Below are positions 9,179 to 17,829 of a stretch of 64,000 bases of DNA, in pieces. The stretch covers positions 744,001 through 808,000 of the forward strand of contig NZ_CP038231.1 of the NCBI RefSeq assembly GCF_006542395.2, in the 5' to 3' direction. This DNA comes from Formicincola oecophyllae (lineage in GTDB: Bacteria > Pseudomonadota > Alphaproteobacteria > Acetobacterales > Acetobacteraceae). Numbering within the stretch: the first letter of the stretch is position 1; the number at the start of each line of letters is the position of its first letter. The translations under genes and the position numbers were made by a program. The notes beneath the pieces were generated by a model. That model had not been told where the DNA came from. It did no database searches and saw only the letters and a program-made list of their open reading frames with translations.

Positions 9179-10960
9179 ATGACCACGGAAACACCACCAG
9201 ACCTTGCGCTTGGTAACCTCCTCACGGATCCCTTGATCCGCACCCACAAGCTGGATGGCTCGCTCCAGTCCTTGTCATTGCCAGGGGTCCTGGCTGCCCT
9301 CATGCGTGATGAGGTCGCCTCATTCCCAGCTTTGCGCCGCCATCAGGCGCCAGCATGGCACATGTTCCTGGCCCAGTTGGGCGCGTTGGCTTTGCTGCGC
9401 TCTGGCCAAAAGGCCCCTCCAGAACAGCCAGAGGGCTGGGTTACGCTTCTGCGTCAACTCGTGGCCAGTGAAAGAGGCCCTGAACAGGCAGCTGAATGGG
9501 GGGACGCACCTTGGTGCCTGGTTGTTGGGGACCACACCAAACCGGCTTTCCTGCAACCCCCTTCTCCTGGGAAGTTGTCCCCAGACGGCAAAGGGATGTC
9601 TGTTTTCCCTACCCCTGATGAAATGGACCTGTTGGTCACAGCCAAGAATGTGGACCTCAAACGCAATGTCGTGCGGCAGGCCCAACCTGATGACTGGCTG
9701 TTCGCCCTCATCAACTTCCAAACCATGAATGGCTACACAGGCCGTGGCCACCAAGGCATCGCCCGCATGAATGGCGGGTTCTCCTCACGCCCCTTTTTCA
9801 GCCTGCACCCCTTGGGCGCCCATGTGGGGGGCCACATCAGACGGGACATGAAAGCCATGCTGCGCCGCCGTCCGGAACTGCAGCAACAATACGCCATGCA
9901 TTATCCAGAGCCAGAAAAAGGCAAGGCCCTCCTGTGGTTGCTGCCATGGGATGGCGGTGCCCAAAGCGGGCTTTCGCTGTCTGCGCTTGACCTGTGGTTT
10001 CTGGAGGTGTGCCGTCGGGTGCGCCTGGTCACCACAGCCACGGGCGCTTGGGAAGCCCTGGAAGCAACGGCTGACAAACCACGCATTGCCAATGCCAAGG
10101 ACCTTAAGGGCAACACAGGTGATTTCTGGGCCCCTTTGGAAATCACCACAGAAGGTCCAAAAGCTTTCAGTGCCACCAGCCAAGGATTCACTCGGGGTAA
10201 ACTGTGTGAAATCCTATTTGGCATTAAAACGAAGTCTGGTTCGTCATGGAAGTTGCCACCATCCTTGAGAGCTGCTGGTGAAACTAACCAAGTCCTTCTC
10301 ATGAGGGCAGCTGTGCTGGCCCGCAGCGAAGGCAAAACAAAAGGCTACCATGAAATTGTTGTGCCATTTGGCCCCCATTTCACCAGGCGTCTTCAAGGAG
10401 CTGAAGTTCAGAGAAAATATTTAGCCACACAAGCTCAAAAACAACTTGAGGATATCAGCCAAATCGACAAAGCCTTGGCCCGTGCCTGCGCTTTGTGGGC
10501 AAAAGGTGGAAAAACCTCCAATAATAGAGAATCTGACGGTAAAAATAAAAACGATGATAAAAAAGATACAAATAAAGGCCATCAAAAGAAGAATTATACC
10601 CCTTACCGTAAAGAACTTGATCACCACGTTGATGAATTATTCTTCAACATGCTGAATGATTATATGGAAAAATTAGATGTGGAAAACAAAAAAGATGCTG
10701 AAACACTTTATCATGAATGGCTGGTCAAAATGGTCGATTACGGAGATAAGTTGTTGGAAAAGGCCATGAAAACCATTCCATGCCCCTATCTCCAGCGTCC
10801 CAAAGGGCGAGTCGCGGCCATAAATGCTTATCGAAAATATTTGATTTACAGCGAGGATGGCCAGTTCAGTGCTTCTAAAGAGCTGCGCCAACATTGGGGG
10901 TGGAACAAGGCCACACCATCTGAACAACCAGCCCCTGCAACACTGGACCAGCAGTCATGA
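9179..10960 (+). CDS. cas8e: Cascade large subunit Cas8e (Cse1/CasA)
   Basis: Cas8e recognises the PAM and recruits Cas3. The N-terminus (NLLTDPLIRTHKLDGSLQSL) and the block FQTMNGYTGRGHQGIARMN are typical of Cse1. At 593 residues it is longer than the roughly 500 of E. coli CasA. Much of the excess is a low-complexity, Lys/Asn/Asp-rich stretch at about residues 441-476, encoded by AT-rich DNA, just before the C-terminal helical bundle. An AGGAGG Shine-Dalgarno overlaps the end of cas3. The stop overlaps the cse2 start as ATGA. Confidence 0.95.
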   Translation: MTTETPPDLALGNLLTDPLIRTHKLDGSLQSLSLPGVLAALMRDEVASFPALRRHQAPAWHMFLAQLGALALLRSGQKAPPEQPEGWVTLLRQLVASERGPEQAAEWGDAPWCLVVGDHTKPAFLQPPSPGKLSPDGKGMSVFPTPDEMDLLVTAKNVDLKRNVVRQAQPDDWLFALINFQTMNGYTGRGHQGIARMNGGFSSRPFFSLHPLGAHVGGHIRRDMKAMLRRRPELQQQYAMHYPEPEKGKALLWLLPWDGGAQSGLSLSALDLWFLEVCRRVRLVTTATGAWEALEATADKPRIANAKDLKGNTGDFWAPLEITTEGPKAFSATSQGFTRGKLCEILFGIKTKSGSSWKLPPSLRAAGETNQVLLMRAAVLARSEGKTKGYHEIVVPFGPHFTRRLQGAEVQRKYLATQAQKQLEDISQIDKALARACALWAKGGKTSNNRESDGKNKNDDKKDTNKGHQKKNYTPYRKELDHHVDELFFNMLNDYMEKLDVENKKDAETLYHEWLVKMVDYGDKLLEKAMKTIPCPYLQRPKGRVAAINAYRKYLIYSEDGQFSASKELRQHWGWNKATPSEQPAPATLDQQS

Positions 10961-11565
10961 CTGAAAACACGCCTTCCCCTGCCGCCCAGCCCCCGACCAT
11001 GAACATGAAAGAGTGCTTGAAGGAAAAGCGCTTGAAGGAACTGATCACTCATGATTTGCCCCGCATGATGCCAGGCCCCCTTGCCCAGCTCCGCCGGGGT
11101 GGCAACGCTGGGCGGCATGTGCCTGAATTCTGGAAGCTTTGGGTCAAGTATGATTTAGGCCTTGTGCGCCTCAACAAGGATGAAGAGGCGCGCTACCCAG
11201 AAGGCTCTGCGGCCTTCCGCAAACATGCCTGGGCTTTGGCACTGCAGGCTTTGGCATCCCTCCGTCCCAAAGGCCAGCCAGGGGCAGCGCCAGCGAAATT
11301 CACCCAACACCCATCCGAAATTCCCTTGGGCAAGGCCATGGCTTTGGGAAAAGTCAGTAACTTACGCATGAGCCGCTTGCTCAGCGCGCCTTATGGCAAA
11401 CGCGCTGAAATGATGTTGCGCCTCCTGCCTCTTATCAGCCAAGACCAAAAATTCAATCTTGTTGAATTGGGGTTGTTCATCCTCAATCCTGATCAAAAGG
11501 CTAGTGAAAAGCTAGCTGAATCCTACTACTACACCTTAGAACAGATAGAAAAAGCCTCATCTTAA
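10957..11565 (+). CDS. cse2: Cascade small subunit Cse2 (CasB)
   Basis: Cse2 forms the dimeric inner ridge of Cascade that stabilises the R-loop. The protein is 202 residues, mostly helical, with the family block VPEFWKLWVKYDLG and the C-terminal helices around KRAEMMLRLLPLI. The ATG at 10957 overlaps the cas8e stop by 4 nt. The gene is followed by a 52-nt gap before cas7e, the only notable gap among the interference genes. Confidence 0.92.
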   Translation: MTENTPSPAAQPPTMNMKECLKEKRLKELITHDLPRMMPGPLAQLRRGGNAGRHVPEFWKLWVKYDLGLVRLNKDEEARYPEGSAAFRKHAWALALQALASLRPKGQPGAAPAKFTQHPSEIPLGKAMALGKVSNLRMSRLLSAPYGKRAEMMLRLLPLISQDQKFNLVELGLFILNPDQKASEKLAESYYYTLEQIEKASS

Positions 11566-11617
11566 CCGTGAACACCCACTTCATTTCCTTCAATGCCTCT
11601 ACCCAAAGGATTCCATT

Positions 11618-12805
11618 ATGAACGCTATTCCTCGCTTCCTGCAGATTCACACCCTTCACAATTATACAGGGGCCTTGCTTAACCGTGATGACAGCGGCTG
11701 GGCCAAACGCTTGCCTTATGGTGACGCCGTCCGCACACGCATCTCATCACAGTGCCTCAAGCGCCACTGGCGCATGCATGAAGGCCTGCTGAGCCTGCGT
11801 TCCATTGACGCCCTGCCCCATTCCCTGCGTTCCCGAGAATTTGTGAAGCAGCGAATGCGTGCCCCTCTGAATAATGAGTTTAAAGGGGAGCGTGAGCAGG
11901 CGATCCTCAATGCTGTGGAGGACGCTTTCCAAAAGGCCATTTATGGTGAAAAAGGCACCACCAAAACCAGCCGCCAACCCCTTCTTCTAGGCGTGCCTGA
12001 GGTGGAATATTTGACCGACAACTTCGCCAAAATCGCCCGCGCCGCCTTGGCGGAAGGGGAAGACGCCAAGGGCGCCAGCAAACGCGCTGAAGCCTGGTGC
12101 AAGGATATCAAGAAAAACCTTGCCACCCTGCGTGAAAACACCACTGCCCCAGCTGGTCTGGCTGGTGCGCTTTTTGGCCGCATGGTCACGTCAGATCCTG
12201 CAGCCAACATCGATGCCCCCATTTACGTGGCCCATGCCTTCACCACCCACGCTGCCCAGGATGAATGCGATTATTTCACAGTGGTCGATGACTTAATGGC
12301 GGATGATGACACTGGCGCAGGTCACATTAATGAAACAGAGCTCACCAGTGGGCTTTTCTATGGCTATGTGGTGGTGGACGTCCGGGGCCTCATCGCCAAC
12401 CTGACGGGCAAAAAACCTACAGAGCAGGCTGAGCTGGCGCCTGAAGACCGCGAATTGGCCGGGGAGGTCGTGCGCCGCCTCATTCACAGCATCGCTGAGG
12501 TCAGCCCAGGCGCCAAACTCGGCTCCACAGCGCCATTTGGCTATGCCAGCACTGTTATGGTGGAAGCAGGCGACCGCCAGCCCCGCAGCCTGGCTGGCGC
12601 CTTCCGCCGCGCCACCCAGCCAGATTTCAAGGCCGCCGAAAAGGCTTTGGCTGCTGAACTTCAGAAGTTCGATGAAAACTACGCCACTGGCGAAAAACGC
12701 CGCTTCATGAACCTGAACAAGGAAACACAGTTCAACAACGCTGAACGCGCTTCCATGCCAGCTGTGGCGGACTGGGCCAAATCCTTGGTGGTGGGTCACG
12801 GCTGA
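11618..12805 (+). CDS. cas7e: Cascade backbone Cas7e (Cse4/CasC)
   Basis: Cas7e forms the hexameric backbone that binds the crRNA spacer. This 395-residue protein has the typical opening IHTLHNYTGALLNRDDSGWAK... and SSQCLKRHWR near residue 45. Its stop overlaps the cas5e start as TGATG. The segment 12096-12129 (codons around Cys161-Leu171) is strongly similar to a spacer in CRISPR array 2 at 18385-18418; the finding on that spacer gives details. Nothing suggests the gene itself is damaged. Confidence 0.96.
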   Translation: MNAIPRFLQIHTLHNYTGALLNRDDSGWAKRLPYGDAVRTRISSQCLKRHWRMHEGLLSLRSIDALPHSLRSREFVKQRMRAPLNNEFKGEREQAILNAVEDAFQKAIYGEKGTTKTSRQPLLLGVPEVEYLTDNFAKIARAALAEGEDAKGASKRAEAWCKDIKKNLATLRENTTAPAGLAGALFGRMVTSDPAANIDAPIYVAHAFTTHAAQDECDYFTVVDDLMADDDTGAGHINETELTSGLFYGYVVVDVRGLIANLTGKKPTEQAELAPEDRELAGEVVRRLIHSIAEVSPGAKLGSTAPFGYASTVMVEAGDRQPRSLAGAFRRATQPDFKAAEKALAAELQKFDENYATGEKRRFMNLNKETQFNNAERASMPAVADWAKSLVVGHG

Positions 12806-13566
12806 TGCGCTTTCTCGCCCTGCATTTCCAAGCGCCCTTGGCCAGCTTTGGTGATGTCATGGTGGACAACTATGGCAACACAGCGCTTTTCCCTGCCCTG
12901 TCCATGGTCACGGGGCTGCTGGCCAATGCATTGGGTTATGACCGCACGGAGAAAACACGTCTGGACGCCCTTCAAAAAAGCCTTCTCCTTGGTTCCTTCC
13001 ACTGGGGCCCAGCACCCGAACGCTTGCCAGACTTCCAAACCCTTCGCCTTAATGAGCCTGGCGAACACTGGCTTAACCAAGGCTGGACAAGCTTTGGCGC
13101 ACCTGAGGGGCGCGATGGCGAAAAAAAGCCAGCTACCCATATCCGCTACCGTCACTACCTGGCTGACGTGGACATGAACGTGCTTGTGGCTTCCCAACCA
13201 ACAGGCCACGGCGCGCCCACGCTGGGTGATTTCGAACAGGCTTTGCTCAAGCCGGCCCGCCCCCTCTCACTGGGCCGCAAGCCTTGCCTGCCTTCAGCCC
13301 CCCTTTTGGCAGTCACGCCGCAGAACCGCTACGTGGAGGGGACTTCAATGCGTGAAGCCCTCCTCACCCTGGCCACACGCCGCGCCAGAACCATGGACCC
13401 CCCACCTTCCACCATCACTCTGCAGCGTCCCGCCAATGAATCAGACGAAGCATTGCGAACCAAGTCCATCACAGATGAACGCAACTGGATTGGTGGCTTC
13501 CATGGCGGTGAACGGCAAGTGGTGGTTGAAGCCAACGTTCAGTTGCCCCCTTTGGAAAGCCCGTGA
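12805..13566 (+). CDS. cas5e: Cascade subunit Cas5e (CasD)
   Basis: Cas5e caps the crRNA 5' handle at the foot of Cascade. The 253-residue RAMP protein starts MRFLALHFQAPLASFGD and has the TGLLANALGYDR block, both typical of CasD. The start codon overlaps the cas7e stop (TGATG) and the end overlaps the cas6e start by 4 nt, so the subunits are translationally coupled. Confidence 0.94.
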   Translation: MRFLALHFQAPLASFGDVMVDNYGNTALFPALSMVTGLLANALGYDRTEKTRLDALQKSLLLGSFHWGPAPERLPDFQTLRLNEPGEHWLNQGWTSFGAPEGRDGEKKPATHIRYRHYLADVDMNVLVASQPTGHGAPTLGDFEQALLKPARPLSLGRKPCLPSAPLLAVTPQNRYVEGTSMREALLTLATRRARTMDPPPSTITLQRPANESDEALRTKSITDERNWIGGFHGGERQVVVEANVQLPPLESP

Positions 13567-14306
13567 CCATGACTAGCCCCCTTCACCTCATTCATATCCC
13601 CATCAACGCCCAGGACTTGATTATGTGGGGCTTGCGACAGACAGCAAGGGGGGAGTCTTCTGACCTCGATTATGGCATGATGCTTCACAAGCTTCTCTCG
13701 GCCAGTTTCGGCAAAGGCGCCATCCAGCCATTCAGGCTCTTCACCCCCAAGGTCGGCCAATGGGGGCTTTATGGTTACAGCGCTGAAAACGCTGATGCCC
13801 TACGCGCCTCAGCTGCCCTGCATATGACGCCTGACATGGACCACGCCCTGCCCCTCAATAAGATGCGTTCCAAAACCATGCCCGCCATCAAGGCCGGCAC
13901 GCGTTTGGGTTATGACATCCTGACCCGCCCCACGCGCCGCCTGACCAGTGACGGCAAAACTAAGGAGCAGGACGCCTTCGTCATGGCCTGCCACACAGCA
14001 GCAGCACAGCCAGAAGCGTCCCCCCCAGAACGGGCCCAAATTTATGAGGACTGGCTGCGTGAGCGCCTCTCCTCCTCAGGCAAGCCCATCGCCACGCTGG
14101 ACAGTTTCCGCCTGGCCCACTTCGCCACCAGCAGGGCCAACCGCAATCACAAGACCATCACAGGGCCTGAAGCCACCTTCCAGGGAACATTGACCGTGCA
14201 GGATGCCGACGCTTTCGCCAATCTCCTGCGCCATGGGTTGGGACGACATAAGGCCTATGGCTATGGCATGGTCTTGTTGCGCCCGGCAGACCGCGGCACA
14301 CCCTGA
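13563..14306 (+). CDS. cas6e: CRISPR RNA endonuclease Cas6e (CasE)
   Basis: Cas6e cuts the repeat hairpin to release crRNAs and stays bound to the 3' end. The 247-residue protein carries the C-terminal glycine-rich loop GLGRHKAYGYGMVLL that marks Cas6e. The start is either GTG at 13563, overlapping the cas5e stop as GTGA, or ATG two codons later at 13569. Its expected substrate, a stem of CCCCGC and GCGGGG with an ACAC loop, is present in the adjacent arrays. Confidence 0.94.
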   Translation: MTMTSPLHLIHIPINAQDLIMWGLRQTARGESSDLDYGMMLHKLLSASFGKGAIQPFRLFTPKVGQWGLYGYSAENADALRASAALHMTPDMDHALPLNKMRSKTMPAIKAGTRLGYDILTRPTRRLTSDGKTKEQDAFVMACHTAAAQPEASPPERAQIYEDWLRERLSSSGKPIATLDSFRLAHFATSRANRNHKTITGPEATFQGTLTVQDADAFANLLRHGLGRHKAYGYGMVLLRPADRGTP

Positions 14307-14339
14307 AAAACGCCAGCACCTGTTAATCAAGGACATGCC

Positions 14340-15248
14340 ATGCTCAAAGGTCGCTTGGGGCTTGCCACATCCCGCGTTCCCCACAATGAACGCGCAGGCC
14401 TGCTTTACCTGGAACGCGGCACCTTAAGCGCCCGTGACGGCACCTTGGCCTTTCTGCAAGGCCAGGGCTTGGAAGGGCCCATGCCACCTGGTGAGTATGA
14501 CGTTCCCATACAAGGCATCTCCATCATATTGCTGGGCCCTGGCAGTTCAGTAACGCACGATGCGCTGCGCCTTCTGGCCCGTGCCAACACGGCCTTGGCC
14601 GCTGTTGGCATGGACGGCGTGCGCTGCTACACCGCCCCCCCTTTGATGAGCGACCAATCCGCTCTTGCCCGCGCCCAAACCACCGCCTGGGCAGACCTTA
14701 AACAGCGCAACGCGGTGGCACGCCAAATGTATGCGTGGCGCATGGGCAAAAAACTGCCTTACCGGGATATTGCGGCCCTGCGCGGCATTGAAGGCGCCCA
14801 TGTGCGCGAAAGCTACAAAATCATTGCGGACCGCATTGGCATCAAATGGAAAGGGCGCCGTTACGACCGCGCCAACCCAGAAGGCGCTGACATGCCCAAC
14901 CAGGCCATTAACCATGCCGCCAGCGCTGTGGAGGCAGCCGCCCTCATAGCCGTCTACGCCACAGCCACCATTCCACAGCTAGGCTTCATCCATGAGGATT
15001 CCGGGCATTCCTTCGCTTTGGACATAGCTGACCTTTTCCGTGCGGAAATCACCGTCCCCTGCGCTTTCCGCGCTGCCAAAGAGGCCATGAAAGGCCAGGG
15101 CACCGTGGAACGACTGGCACGGCGGGAAACAGGGCGCGCCTTGAGCGCGCACAAGGTCATCCCAGACATGATCAAGCGCATCAAAGCGCTGTTCGACAAG
15201 GAAACAGCCTCTGACATGCAGCAAATAGGCAAACCGCCATGCCCATGA
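14340..15248 (+). CDS. cas1: CRISPR integrase Cas1 (type I-E)
   Basis: Cas1 integrates new spacers with Cas2. The 302-residue protein has the metal-binding block GFIHEDSGHSFALDIADLF; His218 corresponds to His208 of E. coli Cas1, and the Asp residues of LDIADL to its Asp218/221 region. IEGAHVRESYK holds the catalytic Glu region. An AAGGA Shine-Dalgarno precedes the ATG at 14340. The gene overlaps cas2 by 10 nt. Residues appear intact, so adaptation is probably functional if a leader is present. Confidence 0.96.
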   Translation: MLKGRLGLATSRVPHNERAGLLYLERGTLSARDGTLAFLQGQGLEGPMPPGEYDVPIQGISIILLGPGSSVTHDALRLLARANTALAAVGMDGVRCYTAPPLMSDQSALARAQTTAWADLKQRNAVARQMYAWRMGKKLPYRDIAALRGIEGAHVRESYKIIADRIGIKWKGRRYDRANPEGADMPNQAINHAASAVEAAALIAVYATATIPQLGFIHEDSGHSFALDIADLFRAEITVPCAFRAAKEAMKGQGTVERLARRETGRALSAHKVIPDMIKRIKALFDKETASDMQQIGKPPCP

Positions 15249-15628
15249 CCATTGTCGTGACCAGCAATGTGGAGAGCCGTTACCGTGGGTTTCTCACCTC
15301 CATTATGTTGGAGGTCGCCGCTGGCGTTTACGTGTCCCCACGCATGTCTGTGGCTGTGCGTGAACGCACTTGGAAGGTTCTGACTGAATGGTGGTGGGCC
15401 TTGGGCAATGGCAGCCTGACCATGGTGTGGCCTGATAAAAATTTGTCAGGTGGGGTGGGCATGGCCCTTTTGGGGGAAGCGCCAAAAGACATCATTGACG
15501 CTGATGGCGTTCTCCTGGTGCGCCGCATAATGCAGGAAACCGCCACTCCGATAGCTGGTGGGCCACCTTCTCCCTCTCAGGAAGAGGCTGTTCAACAAAC
15601 CCTTGATAATGAAGAACAGATCCTATAA
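15239..15628 (+). CDS. cas2: Cas2e with C-terminal extension
   Basis: Cas2e bridges the Cas1 dimers during spacer integration. The core (MTIVVTSNV, LEVAAGVYV, DADGVLLVRRIMQ) aligns with all of the roughly 94-residue E. coli Cas2. Here about 29 extra residues follow residue 100; they are Pro/Glu/Gln-rich and of no recognised fold. The start may be ATG 15239 or ATG 15245, the latter giving an ATGA overlap with cas1. The stop lies only 8 nt before the first CRISPR repeat. The DNA encoding the tail carries a perfect IHF consensus and a promoter-like pair, so the tail may be translated leader. Confidence 0.93.
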   Translation: MPMTIVVTSNVESRYRGFLTSIMLEVAAGVYVSPRMSVAVRERTWKVLTEWWWALGNGSLTMVWPDKNLSGGVGMALLGEAPKDIIDADGVLLVRRIMQETATPIAGGPPSPSQEEAVQQTLDNEEQIL

Positions 15629-15629
15629 A
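15596..15629 (+). promoter_or_regulatory. IHF consensus and promoter-like element inside cas2e 3' end
   Basis: CAAACCCTTGATA at 15596-15608 is a 13/13 match, on the complementary strand, to the IHF consensus WATCAANNNNTTR. Overlapping it, TTGATA (15603-15608) and TATAAA (15624-15629) are spaced 15 nt, a short but possible sigma-70 pair that would start transcription at about the first repeat. The cas2e stop TAA lies inside the -10-like box. In E. coli, IHF bends the leader just upstream of the first repeat to guide Cas1-Cas2; here the site is 28 nt upstream. Function is inferred, the matches are seen. Confidence 0.55.
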
Positions 15630-15636
15630 TGCAAGA

Positions 15637-17616
15637 GTCTCCCCCGCACACGCGGGGATGAACCTTAGCTTCATTGACTGTCTTGAAAAGATTTTTCGTC
15701 TCCCCCGCACACGCGGGGATGAACCCTCGCGCGCTATCTTGGCGGCTCGCTTGTGCACGTCTCCCCCGCACACGCGGGGATGAACCCTTCAAAGTTACCT
15801 GAACGTTTTGAGCCAGCTCGTCTCCCCCGCACACGCGGGGATGAACCTCCGCCACTATGACGGTGCCGCCGGGCTTTGGCGTCTCCCCCGCACACGCGGG
15901 GATGAACCCTTGAACGCCTGGATCACCAGTTTTGTCCCGCGGTCTCCCCCGCACACGCGGGGATGAACCCGCGGCGCTGCCTTTTTTTTAGTGAAGGGTC
16001 TAGTCTCCCCCGCACACGCGGGGATGAACCTCACTGAAATCCCTGACCTGCGCAAGCCTAAAAGTCTCCCCCGCACACGCGGGGATGAACCCGCCTCCAT
16101 CTGGATTGTCGGGTGGGGTCCGCAGTCTCCCCCGCACACGCGGGGATGAACCTTACGTCACTGAGCTTCAAAAGAATGCCCTACGGTCTCCCCCGCACAC
16201 GCGGGGATGAACCCTCAAACCCAACAACGTCATCAACCTTTACGGTGTCTCCCCCGCACACGCGGGGATGAACCTGAACCACTGTTCGAGAAAACGTTCC
16301 TGAATCGGTCTCCCCCGCACACGCGGGGATGAACCTGCAACACATTTTGAGCATTTTTGCTTAAATAAGTCTCCCCCGCACACGCGGGGATGAACCATCA
16401 GCTGTTGAATGGCTAAGCCTGATTTCTGCGTCTCCCCCGCACACGCGGGGATGAACCTGACTTTAAAAGTGACGATGAAGCCCAGGAGTTGTCTCCCCCG
16501 CACACGCGGGGATGAACCGTCACGCTGCTGCTGATGGGGCCTAAGGGTAAGGTCTCCCCCGCACACGCGGGGATGAACCTCATCGTAGAGGCCTCAGGGA
16601 AAAGGTGGCGATGTCTCCCCCGCACACGCGGGGATGAACCTGCGGCCGCCCTGGTTAACCTGCGCGATCAAGCGTCTCCCCCGCACACGCGGGGATGAAC
16701 CTGAAGCTGGGGAAGCTACACATTTCACAGCATCGTCTCCCCCGCACACGCGGGGATGAACCGACAAAAAAGGCGCGTGACGCCTGGGCAGCGGAGTCTC
16801 CCCCGCACACGCGGGGATGAACCCTCGACTGGCAGGGAGTAATCATCAAGCCCTTGGTCTCCCCCGCACACGCGGGGATGAACCTCAGGATGAATGGCAA
16901 TGCCGCATGAAAGGCATGTCTCCCCCGCACACGCGGGGATGAACCTCCCTCTGTGCGGCGCCTCATCGGCATGATTCCGTCTCCCCCGCACACGCGGGGA
17001 TGAACCTGAGAGCGTGACGTATGTTGCCGGCTTCGATATGTCTCCCCCGCACACGCGGGGATGAACCCTTTGAACGCCGGCACTCTTTAACCTGCGCCGG
17101 GTCTCCCCCGCACACGCGGGGATGAACCCATAGGCGATCGGCTGGTAGAGCCCTTCCTAGCGTCTCCCCCGCACACGCGGGGATGAACCGCATCTGCGTC
17201 CAGAAGCCTTCACCCTGGCGGTGTCTTCCCCGCACACGCGGGGATGAACCTCATTTCCCACGCCAGCGCGCAGGAAATCGCAAGTCTCCCCCGCACACGC
17301 GGGGATGAACCTGCCACCGTCCCCGGCGTGACGATGCGCCACCCGTCTCCCCCGCACACGCGGGGATGAACCTGAGCTTATACGTCTCATAAGAGATAGC
17401 GTTCGGTCTCCCCCGCACACGCGGGGATGAACCGCACGTTCTTAGTGAGGATCAGGCCATTAATGAGTCTCCCCCGCACACGCGGGGATGAACCGGAGAT
17501 TCTTTACTCCCATTTTGGTGTTACTACGTCTCCCCCGCACACGCGGGGATGAACCCTGGGTGAAGCCCGCGTGAAAGCCATGGCTGTGGTCTCCCCCGCA
17601 CACGCGGGGACAAATC
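15637..17616 (+). CRISPR. CRISPR array 1, type I-E, 33 repeats / 32 spacers
   Basis: The 28-nt repeat runs GTCTCCCCCGCACAC then GCGGGGATGAACC. It is spaced exactly 61 nt throughout, so all 32 spacers are 33 nt. The hairpin is CCCCGC-ACAC-GCGGGG and the predicted crRNA 5' handle is AUGAACC plus the first spacer base. One internal repeat (17223) has a C-to-T change. The last repeat (17589-17616) differs at three of its final seven bases, marking the leader-distal end. Repeat orientation puts the leader end next to cas2e. Spacers are all different; many read as open coding frames, as expected for phage or plasmid targets, but I cannot identify these. Confidence 0.99.
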
Positions 17617-17626
17617 TCGTCATTCT

Positions 17627-17653
17627 GTTAAGCTGGTTTGATCGTTAAGCAGG
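17627..17653 (+). promoter_or_regulatory. Direct repeat, possible operator of the inter-array gene pair
   Basis: GTTAAGCTGG (17627-17636) and GTTAAGCAGG (17644-17653) match at 9 of 10 bases with starts 17 nt apart. They lie about 55 nt before the small membrane-peptide gene, whose downstream partner encodes an HTH protein. Binding by that protein is only an inference from position. Confidence 0.3.
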
Positions 17654-17706
17654 TGGGTGTTGGTTGAAAAGCCAGCCCCCAGGTTCTTGCTTTGGAAGAC
17701 AGTGAA

Positions 17707-17829
17707 ATGGAAACGATCGTCTCAAGAATTCTTAACAATCCGCTTTATTGGTGGCTATTTTGGGTTTTGGCAGTCATGGCGGGCGTGTTCGGCCTGGTCA
17801 TTGGCTACAGGTTTGGAACTTCATTATGA
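17707..17829 (+). CDS. 40-residue single-span membrane peptide
   Basis: This short ORF encodes 40 residues: METIVSRILNNP, then a Trp/Leu/Val-rich membrane helix at about residues 13-33 (LYWWLFWVLAVMAGVFGLVI), then YRFGTSL. A GGAAG Shine-Dalgarno lies 9 nt before the ATG. Its TGA overlaps the ATG of the following HTH gene (ATGA), which strongly suggests the two are one translational unit. Size and shape resemble small membrane toxins or phage holin-like peptides, but no family is recognised. It lies between two CRISPR arrays. Function unknown. Confidence 0.65.
   Translation: METIVSRILNNPLYWWLFWVLAVMAGVFGLVIGYRFGTSL

Noticed and set aside
12096-12129. cas7e as an active self-target of the array 2 spacer
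   Set aside because: There are five mismatches, including spacer position 1, and the 5' flank CCT is not a typical I-E PAM. Lethal self-targeting is unlikely and the cas genes look intact.
15492-17420. Long minus-strand frames through CRISPR array 1, with repeated FIPACAGET and HPRVCGGD-type peptides
   Set aside because: They arise because the CRISPR repeat lacks stops in several frames and recurs every 61 nt. These translated-repeat proteins are a known annotation artefact.
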